Assembly (NCBI GenBank): GCA_003696565.1 | Contig: RFHA01000066.1 | Coordinates: 1-38,948 of the forward strand | Direction: 5' to 3' | Length of the DNA stretch: 38,948 nt | Origin: Chloroflexota bacterium | Lineage (GTDB): Bacteria; Chloroflexota; Anaerolineae; Aggregatilineales; Phototrophicaceae | In this document: piece after piece, positions 1 to 8,403 of the stretch | Position numbering within the stretch: the first letter of the stretch is position 1 | How the letters are laid out: every line of letters starts with the position of its first letter | The notes under the pieces: generated by a model | What the model was told of the DNA's origin: nothing | The model's database searches: none | What the model saw: only the letters and a program-made list of their open reading frames with translations | Made by a program: the position numbers and the translations under genes

Positions 1-639
1 CGTGTATTAGATGTCGCCTGTGGTAACGGTGTGATGGCGCGGCGATTAGCAGCACTTGGGGCTATCGTCACTGCCGTTGATTTTAGTGCTGAATTAATTG
101 AACGGGCAAAAGCACGTGGGCAACAATCTGGGCATCCTATTGATTATCGTGTAGTGGATGCTACAGACCAAGTCGCATTGGTGGCATTGGGTCAATTTGA
201 TGCAATTGTTTGCACAATGGCATTAATGGATATTCCCGATATTGCCCCACTATTTCTTGCTGCACGGCAGATGCTTCGACCTGAGGGGCGATTTGTGTTT
301 GCGACAGCACATCCAGCATTTAACTCCAACAATCCAATTTTTTATGCTGAAATGGAAGACAGTAATGGGCAATTAATTCATACCCGGGGTATGAAAATCA
401 ACAAATATTTACATATCCCACCGATGAAAGCATTGGGTGCAATTGATGAACCCAATCCGCATTATTATTATCATCGCCCGTTGCATCAATTATTGGGGGA
501 GGCTTTCCAAGCAGGGCTAGTTCTCAATGGCATTGAAGAAGCAGCTTACCCCCCAGGGCAAGAGGATAATCGTGCTTTATCTTGGCGGCATTTATCACAA
601 ATTCCACCAGTATTAGTGGGGCGGCTTATCGTTAATTAA
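1..639 (+). CDS. Class I SAM-dependent methyltransferase, 5' end outside window
   Basis: The reading frame is open from base 1, so the gene starts upstream and only its last 212 codons are present. The first residues VLDVACGNG form motif I of class I (Rossmann) methyltransferases, which binds S-adenosylmethionine. The acidic end of the second strand (AVDFS) and the strand FDAIVCTMALMDI follow as expected, then LRPEGRFVFATAHPAF, the usual post-motif III segment. The family matches Methyltransf_11/25-type enzymes. The substrate cannot be told: the C-terminal part, rich in His and Tyr near HYYYHRP, is not diagnostic to me. It is convergent with the feo operon, which ends 70 bases away. Confidence 0.85.
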   Translation, partial: RVLDVACGNGVMARRLAALGAIVTAVDFSAELIERAKARGQQSGHPIDYRVVDATDQVALVALGQFDAIVCTMALMDIPDIAPLFLAARQMLRPEGRFVFATAHPAFNSNNPIFYAEMEDSNGQLIHTRGMKINKYLHIPPMKALGAIDEPNPHYYYHRPLHQLLGEAFQAGLVLNGIEEAAYPPGQEDNRALSWRHLSQIPPVLVGRLIVN

Positions 640-651
640 CATCAAGAAAAC

Positions 652-683
652 AAAAAAGGGGCGAACAACACCGATTCGCCCCT
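652..683 (-). terminator. Rho-independent terminator of the feo operon
   Basis: A perfect 9-bp stem (657-665 with 675-683, AGGGGCGAA/TTCGCCCCT) has a 9-base loop. Read on the minus strand it is followed directly by six T. It lies 27 bases past the feoB stop codon. The plus strand has no T tract after the stem, so it serves the minus strand. Confidence 0.85.
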
Positions 684-709
684 GAATGATCTTGATCCCA
701 TCGCATTAC

Positions 710-2110
710 TTAAAATATGTGTACCAGTAAATTTACGCTGAAGGTCACGATGATGCCCATAGCAAGAGGCAAAAAGGTTGCTACGGCTGTCCATTTAAGG
801 CTTTTGGTCTCATTCCAGATGGTCAGGATCGTGGTGCTGCATGGGTTGTGCAACAAGCTGAACAGCATTAGATTCACGCCAGTTAATAACGTCCACCCGC
901 CTACTTGTGTCAACACGGTATAAACTTCTGCATCCCCAAGTTCTAGCATCACACCAGATTGCGCACCAGCAATATTTTGACCTAGGGTCAGTGTCAACAT
1001 CAGGATAGTAGGGATGATGATTTCATTCGCGGGAATAGCAACGATATACGCCACTAAAATCACCCCATTCAACCCTAACAGCAGCCCTACCGGATTCAGG
1101 AAATTCACCATGTGCCCGGCAATGCTTGTATCCCCAATGATAATATTGCTCGTCAGCCAAATAACCGCGCCAGCTGGGGCTGCCATCACCACAGCACGTG
1201 AAAGCACAATCAATGTACGGTCAATTAAAGAAGTATACAAAGTTTTCATCACCTGTGGCGGGCGATACGGCGGTAATTCCAAACTAAAAACGGAAGCCTC
1301 ACCCTTAAGCCAAGTGCGGGATAGCCCCCAAGAGACAATCAAGCTCATGACAATGCCTAAAACCGCCACCGCAACCACACTCAATGCGGCAACTAGGCTC
1401 GCCAATGCCGGCGGTGCAGTATTACCAATAAACAGCGTGCCAATTAAAATCAACGTGGGCCACCGCCCATTACAAATGCTGAAGTTGTTGGTGATAATGG
1501 CAATCAACCGTTCACGTGGGCTATCAATAATGCGCGTGGCAACCACCCCTGCCGCGTTGCACCCAAAGCCCATCATCATAGAAAGGGATTGCTTGCCATG
1601 CGCACCCGCTTTGGCAAACAGCCGATCCAAGTTAAATGCTACACGTGGTAAATATCCAAAATCTTCTAATAAGGTAAATAAGGGGAAGAAAATCGCCATC
1701 GGCGGCAGCATCACAGAGACCACCCATGCCGTCGCTAAATAGACCCCATCAATAAAAAACCCGGTAATCCAAGCTGGTGTCGATAGCGCAGCAGCAAACT
1801 CGTGTAGCGTATTATACACCGCCCCTAGCAGAAAATCCGCCAACATTTGAGAAGGAATATTGGAGCCAACAATGGTGATCCAAAACACAATGAAGAACAT
1901 GATACCCATCGCCACAAACCCCCCAATAGGGTGTGTTAGGATGCGATCCAGCATTTTATCGAATGTCAGGCGCGCTTTTTTGGTATCATGAGACACACAA
2001 CTATCGGCAATTTGCGCAGCATCGGTATAAATTGCTTCGATCAACAAATCATGATAATCCGCCCCAAGCTCCGCGCGTAATCGTTTTGCTGTATCCAAAA
2101 TCGTAGACAT
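710..2110 (-). CDS. feoB: FeoB membrane (permease) half of split ferrous iron transporter
   Basis: This is the transmembrane half of FeoB, which moves Fe2+ across the cytoplasmic membrane. Its 466 residues begin with a soluble linker, then LTFDKMLDRILTHPIGG, the stretch that normally joins the GTPase domain to the membrane part. About eight hydrophobic segments follow. The two gate repeats carry their cysteines: C184 in GFGCNAAGV, C213 in FSICNGRWP, and C424 in LLHNPC. From memory, the CNGR-type gate belongs to a known FeoB subclass, in contrast to the GCNVPA type of E. coli. The ATG overlaps the stop of the GTPase half by one base (TGATG), so translation is probably coupled. The two halves together are 736 residues, a normal whole FeoB length. 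Confidence 0.92.
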   Translation of the reverse strand: MSTILDTAKRLRAELGADYHDLLIEAIYTDAAQIADSCVSHDTKKARLTFDKMLDRILTHPIGGFVAMGIMFFIVFWITIVGSNIPSQMLADFLLGAVYNTLHEFAAALSTPAWITGFFIDGVYLATAWVVSVMLPPMAIFFPLFTLLEDFGYLPRVAFNLDRLFAKAGAHGKQSLSMMMGFGCNAAGVVATRIIDSPRERLIAIITNNFSICNGRWPTLILIGTLFIGNTAPPALASLVAALSVVAVAVLGIVMSLIVSWGLSRTWLKGEASVFSLELPPYRPPQVMKTLYTSLIDRTLIVLSRAVVMAAPAGAVIWLTSNIIIGDTSIAGHMVNFLNPVGLLLGLNGVILVAYIVAIPANEIIIPTILMLTLTLGQNIAGAQSGVMLELGDAEVYTVLTQVGGWTLLTGVNLMLFSLLHNPCSTTILTIWNETKSLKWTAVATFLPLAMGIIVTFSVNLLVHIF

Positions 2111-2922
2111 CAGGAAACCGCCTCCAATGCAATCACACCTGGTTCATTATTACGGGTCAAATCTCCCAAACGTCCTTCGCGGATTGCTTGCTCAATACTG
2201 GCATCACCATCTAATAAGCGCAGCGCAACCCAGCGAGCATTGGGTAAATCTGGATATTCGGCATGAATCGCCTCCACTAAGGTTTGAACGGCTTGCTCTA
2301 ATCGTTCATCGTATTGCCGAATACGATATGGGCGGGTGACATATGCCCCCGTCGCAACTTGTTCAATCGCCTGGAGCAGCTCCGGCACACCTTGCATTTT
2401 ACGGGCGACCATCGGCACAACAGGCACACCTAATTTGCGAGAAAGATGGCGCACATCAATCTGGATACCATGCCGTTCCGCCTCATCCATTAAGTTCAGT
2501 GCAACCACCACCCGATCTGTGATCTGTAAAATTTGCAGTGCCAAGTTCAGGTTACGTTCCAAGCGGGTAGCATCCACCACCACAACCGTCACAGAAGGCT
2601 GACCAAATAAGATGAAATCACGTGCAATCTCTTCATCGACACTCGTAGAAAGCAAAGAATATGTGCCAGGTAAATCAATCACTTTATATTTTTTATCATT
2701 GAAACGGAAAGCCCCCTCTGCACGGGAAACAGTTTTACCTGCCCAGTTCCCAACGTGTTGACGTAAACCAGTCAGCGCATTAAAAACAGTACTTTTACCT
2801 GTATTGGGGTTACCTGCTAAAGCGATAATGTAATCAGCAGCTTCTACCTGAACGCCTAATTTTTTGAGCGCAGCAGCATTATATGCTGGGCATGTTTCGC
2901 AGGTGGCGGTAACGGCAGTCAT
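2110..2922 (-). CDS. feoB: FeoB N-terminal GTPase half of split ferrous iron transporter
   Basis: This is the cytoplasmic G-protein part of FeoB as its own 270-residue protein. G1 is GNPNTGKST (about 37-45). The G2 region VGNWAGKTV keeps its threonine, G3 is DLPGTYSL and G4 is NLMD. A helical GDI-like region follows and ends where full-length FeoB would enter the membrane. The N-terminus carries a Cys pair, CETC (8-11), which could bind metal. It starts 3 bases after the feoA stop, with a purine-rich ribosome site (GGAGAGG) inside the end of feoA. It is expected to gate the membrane half encoded just downstream. Confidence 0.92.
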   Translation of the reverse strand: MTAVTATCETCPAYNAAALKKLGVQVEAADYIIALAGNPNTGKSTVFNALTGLRQHVGNWAGKTVSRAEGAFRFNDKKYKVIDLPGTYSLLSTSVDEEIARDFILFGQPSVTVVVVDATRLERNLNLALQILQITDRVVVALNLMDEAERHGIQIDVRHLSRKLGVPVVPMVARKMQGVPELLQAIEQVATGAYVTRPYRIRQYDERLEQAVQTLVEAIHAEYPDLPNARWVALRLLDGDASIEQAIREGRLGDLTRNNEPGVIALEAVS

Positions 2923-2925
2923 GGG

Positions 2926-3171
2926 TTATTCCTCTCCTTCTATTAAGTCAATTTCAATCTGCTGGGCTTGTTCACGACGCAGGGCGATCAACGCTCCACG
3001 TACTCGATATGCCACTGGGTCACCCAATGGGCTGCGCATTTCTGCTTGGAGTTGTGTGCCTGGTAAAATGCCTAAGTCCATCAATCGGCGACGGTTAATC
3101 CCATCAACAGATAACCGTTTGACAACGGCTTTTTGTCCAATTTGTAGCTGGTCTAACGTTTGGGTATTCAT
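2926..3171 (-). CDS. feoA: FeoA SH3-like partner of the ferrous iron transporter
   Basis: An 81-residue FeoA family protein of typical length. It shows the core pattern of a glycine/leucine turn followed by LMDLGILPGTQLQ, then a strand with DPVAYRVRGALIALRREQAQQIEI, which is the SH3-like barrel shared with the C-terminal domain of DtxR. FeoA is needed for Feo function and is thought to act on the FeoB cytoplasmic domain. It is the first gene of the three-gene feo operon. The start ATG has a GGGG stretch upstream at suitable distance. Confidence 0.9.
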   Translation of the reverse strand: MNTQTLDQLQIGQKAVVKRLSVDGINRRRLMDLGILPGTQLQAEMRSPLGDPVAYRVRGALIALRREQAQQIEIDLIEGEE

Positions 3172-3211
3172 TCAATAAACCCCATGATTTATTTTGATTA
3201 TTCTCAACTAA

Positions 3212-3240
3212 ATTTTAGATTAGTCTAAATAAAAATTCAA
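3212..3240 (-). promoter_or_regulatory. Promoter of the feoAB operon
   Basis: On the minus strand a -35 box TTGAAT (3235-3240) and a -10 box TAAAAT (3212-3217) are separated by exactly 17 bases. Transcription would begin near 3205, leaving a leader of about 35 bases before feoA. A palindrome resembling iron-regulator boxes fills the spacer. Confidence 0.65.
3214..3233. promoter_or_regulatory. Candidate DtxR/IdeR-type iron operator
   Basis: Bases 3214-3229 form an inverted repeat with 6-bp arms, TTTAGA and TCTAAA, around TTAG. The 19-mer from 3215 matches 14 of 19 positions of the DtxR/IdeR consensus TTAGGTTAGGCTAACCTAA, counted by eye. It sits between the -35 and -10 boxes of feoA, where an iron-loaded repressor would block polymerase. 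No DtxR/IdeR gene lies in the window. Fur boxes look different (GATAATGATAATCATTATC), so the DtxR family is the better fit. Confidence 0.6.
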
Positions 3241-3309
3241 GCAAGAATTATGAGTAAATTATGAGAAATAAAACCGCTTTAGCAGTCATAATGTTATAAC
3301 AATTACACC

Positions 3310-3339
3310 TTGCTACTATGGCAAGAAATTAAGTAATCT
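3310..3339 (+). promoter_or_regulatory. Possible promoter of the UgpB-like transporter operon
   Basis: TTGCTA (3310-3315) and TAATCT (3334-3339) are 18 bases apart, a modest match. A small inverted repeat, CTTGC-N7-GCAAG (3309-3325), overlaps the -35 box and could be an operator. The downstream gene has a good ribosome site, AAGGAG, 8 bases before its ATG. Confidence 0.3.
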
Positions 3340-3414
3340 TAAACGAGTTCGCCCTGTCGCTTAAAATAAATTAGATATCCTCGTTAGGGCATTTGAAATA
3401 AAGGAGATTTAAAA

Positions 3415-4770
3415 ATGCGCAAGCTATTTTTGATGTTAATATTGGCACTGTTGGTAATGGTTATTCCAGCAGCAGCCCAAGACGATGAAGCCACCGACAT
3501 TGTTGTGTGGATCGCGTTTACAGATGGTCGCTTGGATTGGGCACGTGAACGCGCCGCTGAATTCAACGAACTTTACCCGGAATATAACGTTATTATTGAA
3601 GGCTATGGTAGCTACAACGAAGCCTTTGATGCCACCTTATTGGCAGCAGAGCAAGGCAACCCGCCAGCGATTACCCACTTCTTTGAAGCCGCTACCCAAG
3701 AAGCCCGTGATGCCGTCACCGACAGCGGCGAACCGTTGTTTAAATCTGTTGAAGCTGCTATTGCCGGGCGTACCGAAATCAACGGCGTGCCTGTCATTCT
3801 GGATGATGTGATTTCCGCGGCTGCCAATTATTACACCCTAGACGGTGAATTTACTTCCATGCCCTGGAACACCTCCAGCGCGATCATGTTCACCAACATG
3901 GACATCCTAGAAGCCGCCGGTATTGAGGAAATCCCCGCCACCTGGCAAGAACTAGAAGCTGCTTGTGAAGTCATCATGGCGATGGAAAGCGCGCCAGAAG
4001 CCTGCATCACTTGGCCCAATCATTCATGGTTCTTTGAACAATCAATGGCGCAACAAGGGGCAGACCTGGCAAATAACGGCAACGGTCGTGAAGCCCGTGC
4101 TACTGAGGTATTCATCAACAGTGATGCCGCTGTCGCCTACCTGGATTGGTGGAAGCGCATGTACGATAACGGTTACTATGTCTATACCGGTGTCGTGCGG
4201 GATTGGACAGGCACATACAATGCCTTCATCGCCCAACAAGTTGCTTTCTTGATTTACAGCAGCTCTGATACCACCCTCATCACGAACGACAGCCAAGAAG
4301 CAGGCTTTACCGCAGTTGCCAGCTTTATGCCACACAACGGTGAGGTGGAATACGTTGGTAACTTGATCGGCGGGGCAACCCTGTGGTTGAACAACGGGCT
4401 GGACGAAGAAACCGAAACCGGCGCGCTGATGTTCATGAACTGGTTCAGCAACCCACAAAACGCCGCCGATTGGCACAAGTTCACCGGCTATGTACCCATC
4501 ACTAACGCCGCCATTGAATTGCTGGAAGAAGAAGGCTGGTACGAAGAAAACCCCAACAGCCGTGTCGCCAGCGCACAGTTGGAAGCAGCTCAACCCAGCA
4601 GTGCCACCGCAGGCGCGTTAATTGGCAACTTCGTCGCCATCCGCGATGTCATCACCAGCGCAGTGGAAGAAATTCTGCTGAATGATGTGGACGTGGTAGA
4701 AGCATTGAACGCAGCTAATGAAGAAGCCAATCAACTGTTGAGTGACTACAACGAACTCTACGGCGAATAA
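3415..4770 (+). CDS. ABC transporter substrate-binding protein, UgpB-like (COG1653)
   Basis: A 451-residue extracytoplasmic solute-binding protein. The N-terminus MRKLF plus a hydrophobic core ends at AAAQDDE, a signal peptidase I site, with no lipobox cysteine. The body resembles UgpB: IVVWIAFTDGR start, MPWNTSSAIMFTNMDIL followed by PATWQELEAACE, and the late GYVPITNAAIELL, which parallels the substrate-loop region of E. coli UgpB. Glycerol-3-phosphate or a related glycerophosphodiester is therefore a reasonable guess, but other sugars are possible. The start is fixed by AAGGAG 8 bases upstream. It heads an operon with two permeases, and a hairpin after it probably lowers permease expression relative to this protein. 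Confidence 0.85.
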   Translation: MRKLFLMLILALLVMVIPAAAQDDEATDIVVWIAFTDGRLDWARERAAEFNELYPEYNVIIEGYGSYNEAFDATLLAAEQGNPPAITHFFEAATQEARDAVTDSGEPLFKSVEAAIAGRTEINGVPVILDDVISAAANYYTLDGEFTSMPWNTSSAIMFTNMDILEAAGIEEIPATWQELEAACEVIMAMESAPEACITWPNHSWFFEQSMAQQGADLANNGNGREARATEVFINSDAAVAYLDWWKRMYDNGYYVYTGVVRDWTGTYNAFIAQQVAFLIYSSSDTTLITNDSQEAGFTAVASFMPHNGEVEYVGNLIGGATLWLNNGLDEETETGALMFMNWFSNPQNAADWHKFTGYVPITNAAIELLEEEGWYEENPNSRVASAQLEAAQPSSATAGALIGNFVAIRDVITSAVEEILLNDVDVVEALNAANEEANQLLSDYNELYGE

Positions 4771-4791
4771 ATCAGAATCTCACAACGTCAC

Positions 4792-4826
4792 AAATGGGGT
4801 GAAGCAGCCTTCTTCACCCCATTTTT
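4792..4826 (+). terminator. Intra-operon terminator/attenuator after the binding-protein gene
   Basis: A 13-bp stem (4792-4804 with 4812-4824) has a 7-base loop and ends in TTTTT. It sits 21 bases after the stop of the binding-protein gene and before the first permease. Such partial terminators are common where a binding protein is made in excess of its membrane partners. Confidence 0.75.
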
Positions 4827-4850
4827 GTACTCAGATAAAGGATAATCGTC

Positions 4851-6065
4851 ATGGTGTTTCATGCTAATATGCTTCCATTTTTTATCATCACGGGGATCAT
4901 CGGGGGGGCTTATCTCGGCTTTGTTTTTCGGCAGAGCAACCGTTCCTTAATAAACGGTATGATGTTAGGTGGTGCAGCCGGGTTAGTTGGTCCCTGGTTA
5001 TTCATGACTCCACTACGTTCCTGCACATTTGAAACCGAACGCACCAATACCGATTTTCTGTTAGGGTTATTTTTCTTTTTCTTTGGTGCAGCACTTGTCA
5101 TCTGGTTGGTGCAATACATCTCCCTCTTCTTTCATCCAGATATAAAAATGCGCCCATCCCTGATTGGAAAACAAGATTCAAGAGGCGTGTTCCGATCTAA
5201 TTTTTTGGTGCCTTTTCTACTACTGCTACCAACGTTAATTATCTTGGCATTGTTTTTATACTATCCAGCTTATGAAACGTTCCGATTGGCGACATTTCGG
5301 TATCGCTTAGGCGCACCACGCACCCCCTTTAAGTGTGTGGATAACTTCACCGAGCTGCTAACTGCAGACTATGGCGAAATCATGATCATCACCCTGACGC
5401 TATCCGCATTGATTGTGATTTTTGCCTTAATCATCTCATTGGCAATTGCTTATTTGGCATACCAACCTGTCAAAGGAGCCAGCATCTATCGCACGTTGTT
5501 GATTTGGCCCTATGCTATCTCACCACCTGTGGCGGGGATCATCTTCTTTGTGATGTTTGATCCTGTTGCTGGGGTTATCGATCATCTGACCACCACATTC
5601 TTAAACACCGGTATTCCGGCATGGAGTGAAAGCCCTAATTTTGCACGGTTTATTATCGTCGCAGCAAGTGTATGGAAAGTTTTAGGGTATAATATCTTAT
5701 TCTATATTGCAGGGTTACAAACAATCCCCAAAGACTTAATTGAAGCCGCCGCCATCGATGGTGCAAACGGTTGGCAGCGTTTCCGTAATGTGGTGATTCC
5801 GTTACTTTCTCCCATTACGTTCTTCCTGATTATTACTAATTTGACGTATGCCTTTTTTGAAACATACGGCACTATTGATTACCTCACACGCGGCGGACCA
5901 ACCGGCGCGACCACAACCGCCATCTACAATATTATGATCACTGCCAAACAAGATAAATGGTTAGGGCGTGCCGCTGCACAATCGGTCGTATTGTTTGTCA
6001 TCGTAATTGGCATTACGGTGTGGCAATTCCGCACCAGCGGTAGACAAGTAAACTATGGAGCGTGA
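4851..6065 (+). CDS. ABC transporter permease, UgpA/MalF-like with extra N-terminal membrane region
   Basis: A 404-residue inner-membrane permease of the carbohydrate ABC class. The conserved EAA loop reads EAAAIDGANGWQRFRNVVIPLLSP and contacts the ATPase. The canonical permease begins near residue 120 (FLVPFLLLLPTLIILALFLYYPAYET). Before it lie about 115 residues with three hydrophobic stretches, which usual UgpA-type permeases of about 295 residues lack. The start ATG has AAAGGA 8 bases upstream, so this extension is very likely translated. No ATPase gene follows. The next permease begins within 5 bases of this stop codon. Confidence 0.88.
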   Translation: MVFHANMLPFFIITGIIGGAYLGFVFRQSNRSLINGMMLGGAAGLVGPWLFMTPLRSCTFETERTNTDFLLGLFFFFFGAALVIWLVQYISLFFHPDIKMRPSLIGKQDSRGVFRSNFLVPFLLLLPTLIILALFLYYPAYETFRLATFRYRLGAPRTPFKCVDNFTELLTADYGEIMIITLTLSALIVIFALIISLAIAYLAYQPVKGASIYRTLLIWPYAISPPVAGIIFFVMFDPVAGVIDHLTTTFLNTGIPAWSESPNFARFIIVAASVWKVLGYNILFYIAGLQTIPKDLIEAAAIDGANGWQRFRNVVIPLLSPITFFLIITNLTYAFFETYGTIDYLTRGGPTGATTTAIYNIMITAKQDKWLGRAAAQSVVLFVIVIGITVWQFRTSGRQVNYGA

Positions 6066-6069
6066 TGTC

Positions 6070-6915
6070 ATGGAACAAGCAATCCCTCAAACAAAAGTTC
6101 AATTGACCAACTCAAACGGTATTCTGCCCAAACGCTGGGGCGTGCATGTGCTGTTATGGATCGCATGCTTTTTAGTTGGGTTCCCGCTGTTATATGCTAT
6201 TCTGGTTAGCACTCAAACCAACGCCGAAGTCACTAATTTTAAGCTCACCTTTGGAACATCTTTTGAGCAGAACCTAAAAGCCGTAATGGTCAACCGCAAT
6301 TTAGGGGATTACATGCTCAATAGCACGCTGCAAGCGATTATCATCACAGTTGGTAAAACTGTGTTATCGCTTTTGGCAGGGTTGGCGTTTGTCTATTTCC
6401 GCTTTCCAGGCAAGTGGATTGTATTCGGATTTGTGTTAATTACGCTGATGATGCCTACAGAGATTATGGTCATTGCGTTATTCCGGCTAATGTCTGAGCT
6501 AGGATGGGGACAATTACCGTCCTTAACAGTGCCATTTTTAGCCAGTGCTACCGGGGCTTTTTTATTCCGGCAGCATTTTGCTAATTTACCGACTGAGCTT
6601 TCTGAAGCAGCACAGCTTGATGGCGCAAACCCGCTGCAATTCTTGTTCATGGTGCTGATTCCACTCAGTTGGAATACAATCGGCGCATTAGCAGTCATTC
6701 AATTTGTCTATGTATGGAATATGTATTTGTGGCCCCAATTGTTACAAGCGGATGTCGTACAAGTGGGTTTAGGGGCACTGCTCAACTTTGATGGATCGTT
6801 ATCATACGGACCAATGATGATGGGGGCGGTGGTCGCCAGTATCCCGCCGGTGATTGTCTTTTTATTATTACAACGGCAATTTATGAACGGCTTCGCAATT
6901 TCAGCAGAAAAATAA
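6070..6915 (+). CDS. ABC transporter permease, UgpE/MalG-like
   Basis: Second permease of the UgpB-like transporter, 281 residues from this start. It has six predicted membrane segments and the EAA loop EAAQLDGANPLQFLFMVLIPLSWN. An ATG at 6055 would overlap the previous gene. I prefer the ATG at 6070 because TGGAG (6056-6060) lies 9 bases before it, and because it clears the upstream stop. With UgpB- and UgpA-like partners it forms the membrane channel. The ATPase must come from elsewhere in the genome, as with shared MsmX/MsmK-type subunits. Confidence 0.88.
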   Translation: MEQAIPQTKVQLTNSNGILPKRWGVHVLLWIACFLVGFPLLYAILVSTQTNAEVTNFKLTFGTSFEQNLKAVMVNRNLGDYMLNSTLQAIIITVGKTVLSLLAGLAFVYFRFPGKWIVFGFVLITLMMPTEIMVIALFRLMSELGWGQLPSLTVPFLASATGAFLFRQHFANLPTELSEAAQLDGANPLQFLFMVLIPLSWNTIGALAVIQFVYVWNMYLWPQLLQADVVQVGLGALLNFDGSLSYGPMMMGAVVASIPPVIVFLLLQRQFMNGFAISAEK

Positions 6916-6943
6916 ACAAGAGGGGTAGATATTCCCCTCTTGT
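6916..6943 (-). terminator. Terminator hairpin between convergent ugpE-like and hydrolase genes
   Basis: A perfect 10-bp stem (6916-6925 with 6934-6943, ACAAGAGGGG/CCCCTCTTGT) with an 8-base loop. On the minus strand it is followed by TTTATTTTT, so it fits the hydrolase transcript best. It begins right after the permease stop and may also stop plus-strand transcription without a T tract. Confidence 0.75.
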
Positions 6944-6963
6944 ACATGATGCTTAAACCCCGT

Positions 6964-8286
6964 TTATGGTGCGGCGTGTTCCACGCGCAAGCTCATCCCC
7001 ACAGCAGTACGTGGTAAAAAGCCAGCCCAATAAGTATGATTTTCAGTCGGATTGCCATCCGAATCCAGATCAACCACGCCATCATTAGCATTCTCTACAG
7101 CAGGGTTCAAATACACCTCATAATCCTGCCCTAAAAGATATTGCCCCAAAAACGCCGTGATAAAATGCTGATTAATGTTATTAATGCGTGCTTCATCCCA
7201 AGCCGGTTCAGAATACCGTTCATAATCAGGGAAATCACGGACATCCGGCGGGGGCGGGTTCGGTGCCACATTATGCAGCGCGTTAGCATAAGTTAACAAA
7301 TAGCGTTCAGAATTGACAGCACTATCAAACAAGCTCACGATCGCTTCGTAATTCGCTACATCGTCTAAATCACCCGCAACCCAGAAGGATGGTATCTCAA
7401 TACCTGCTAGGGCTTCTAAATCCCAAAAGCCTTGCCCTGCACGTCCAAACGCGCTTAAATCCCCACCCCAGGGGGCAAAAACCACAATCGCTTTAATACG
7501 TGGATCAATAGAAGCCTCATAATCTGGGTTGCCAGCCATACGGCTTTCAATAACAGGCAAGAAGGTTTGCAACACGGCGTTATATCCAGCCCCAGCCGCG
7601 TTTAACGCACCGTATCCACCCATAGAATACCCAATGATGGCGGTATTATCAGCATTCACCAACCCGTTTAAAAAGCCTTCTTCTTCATTTAACCGCGCCA
7701 TTTCATTTAACACAAACATTTGATCCAGCGCACGGTTATACAATGTAATAAAGAAATTACCAGTATCGCTAAATGTTGAATCGGTGTGGTCTATTGCCAC
7801 TACCACATACCCCTTAGAAGCCAGGTTTTCTGTTAGGTAAGTCATCATATAACGGCTGCCAGGGTATCCATGAGAGACAATAACCAATGGATAAGCTGCG
7901 CCAGATGTGTCTGGTTCGGCATCCCGCAAAGCGCGCCCCAAAAAGGTGAACGGTTCCACATTGTTCTGGTCGGCACGCCCTAACTGGCTTTCATAAGTAG
8001 TTAGCTCTTGTGCGTCATCGGGGATAATCGCCGGATACCAGACCTCAATTGTCAGGGGACGATCATAACGCACACTGGGGTCATTTCGTGTGTTGCTGAT
8101 GTCGATCTGATCCGGGTTGACCAGTTCCAACGTCCGAACACCAACACCATACTCACCGCGTGCCGCCAATTCTGGCGCATCTGGCAGCAAATCCCCATAG
8201 ATAAAATCATCGTCCTGGGCAAAAACGCCGAGGCTGGTCACCATCAACAAGCCCAATACCATCAACCATTTAGACATGTTTAGCAT
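6964..8286 (-). CDS. Secreted alpha/beta hydrolase, PAF-acetylhydrolase/chlorophyllase-like
   Basis: About 440 residues, exported through an N-terminal signal peptide ending at GVFAQDDD. The alpha/beta-hydrolase core has an oxyanion region, IVSHGYPGSR, then IDHTDSTF and the nucleophile elbow GYSMGGYG. The acid is probably in WVAGDLDDVANYE, and the catalytic His is in ANALHN. The layout, with HTDST after the second core strand, resembles platelet-activating-factor acetylhydrolase and polyester-hydrolase relatives, so an ester substrate is likely but unspecified. A GTG at 8298 also opens the frame, but GAAAGG lies directly against it. The ATG at 8286, 11 bases downstream of GAAAGG, is the better start. 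It is monocistronic. Confidence 0.82.
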   Translation of the reverse strand: MLNMSKWLMVLGLLMVTSLGVFAQDDDFIYGDLLPDAPELAARGEYGVGVRTLELVNPDQIDISNTRNDPSVRYDRPLTIEVWYPAIIPDDAQELTTYESQLGRADQNNVEPFTFLGRALRDAEPDTSGAAYPLVIVSHGYPGSRYMMTYLTENLASKGYVVVAIDHTDSTFSDTGNFFITLYNRALDQMFVLNEMARLNEEEGFLNGLVNADNTAIIGYSMGGYGALNAAGAGYNAVLQTFLPVIESRMAGNPDYEASIDPRIKAIVVFAPWGGDLSAFGRAGQGFWDLEALAGIEIPSFWVAGDLDDVANYEAIVSLFDSAVNSERYLLTYANALHNVAPNPPPPDVRDFPDYERYSEPAWDEARINNINQHFITAFLGQYLLGQDYEVYLNPAVENANDGVVDLDSDGNPTENHTYWAGFLPRTAVGMSLRVEHAAP

Positions 8287-8321
8287 ATAACAAAACACCT
8301 TTCAAAATAACCATTTTTTAA

Positions 8322-8349
8322 ATTATAACGTTTTGCCTAATTGAATCAA
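8322..8349 (-). promoter_or_regulatory. Promoter of the secreted hydrolase
   Basis: On the minus strand TTGATT (8344-8349) and a consensus TATAAT (8322-8327) are 16 bases apart. They lie about 35 bases upstream of the start codon and just past the hairpin that ends the tRNA transcript. Confidence 0.65.
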
Positions 8350-8380
8350 AAAATCGCCATAGGGGGATCGGCGATTTTTT
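8348..8380 (-). terminator. Terminator downstream of tRNA-Gln
   Basis: An 11-bp inverted repeat, AAAAAATCGCC/GGCGATTTTTT (8348-8358 with 8370-8380), with an 11-base loop. The A/T ends make it functional on either strand. It lies 23 bases beyond the 3' end of the minus-strand tRNA. Confidence 0.75.
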
Positions 8381-8403
8381 AGCAGATATTTATCAAAAAT
8401 GTG

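Noticed and set aside
1014-1742. Open plus-strand frame of 242 codons inside the feoB membrane half.
   Set aside because: It is fully antisense to a clear FeoB gene, has no recognisable domain and no convincing ribosome site. It is a shadow of the conserved gene.
2110-2112. Split feoB as a recent frameshift pseudogene.
   Set aside because: Both halves are full domains, the break is at a domain border, and the TGATG overlap is a normal coupling arrangement.
3342-3390. Possible RNA pseudoknot or riboswitch before the UgpB-like gene (AACGAG with CTCGTT, GCCCT with AGGGC in crossing order).
   Set aside because: The two 3' strands abut with no linker, so both helices cannot form together in a standard pseudoknot. 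Short pairings of this size occur by chance, and no known riboswitch motif is recognised.
4042-4593. Open minus-strand frame of 183 codons inside the UgpB-like gene.
   Set aside because: It is antisense to a well-supported binding protein and its sequence resembles no family I know.
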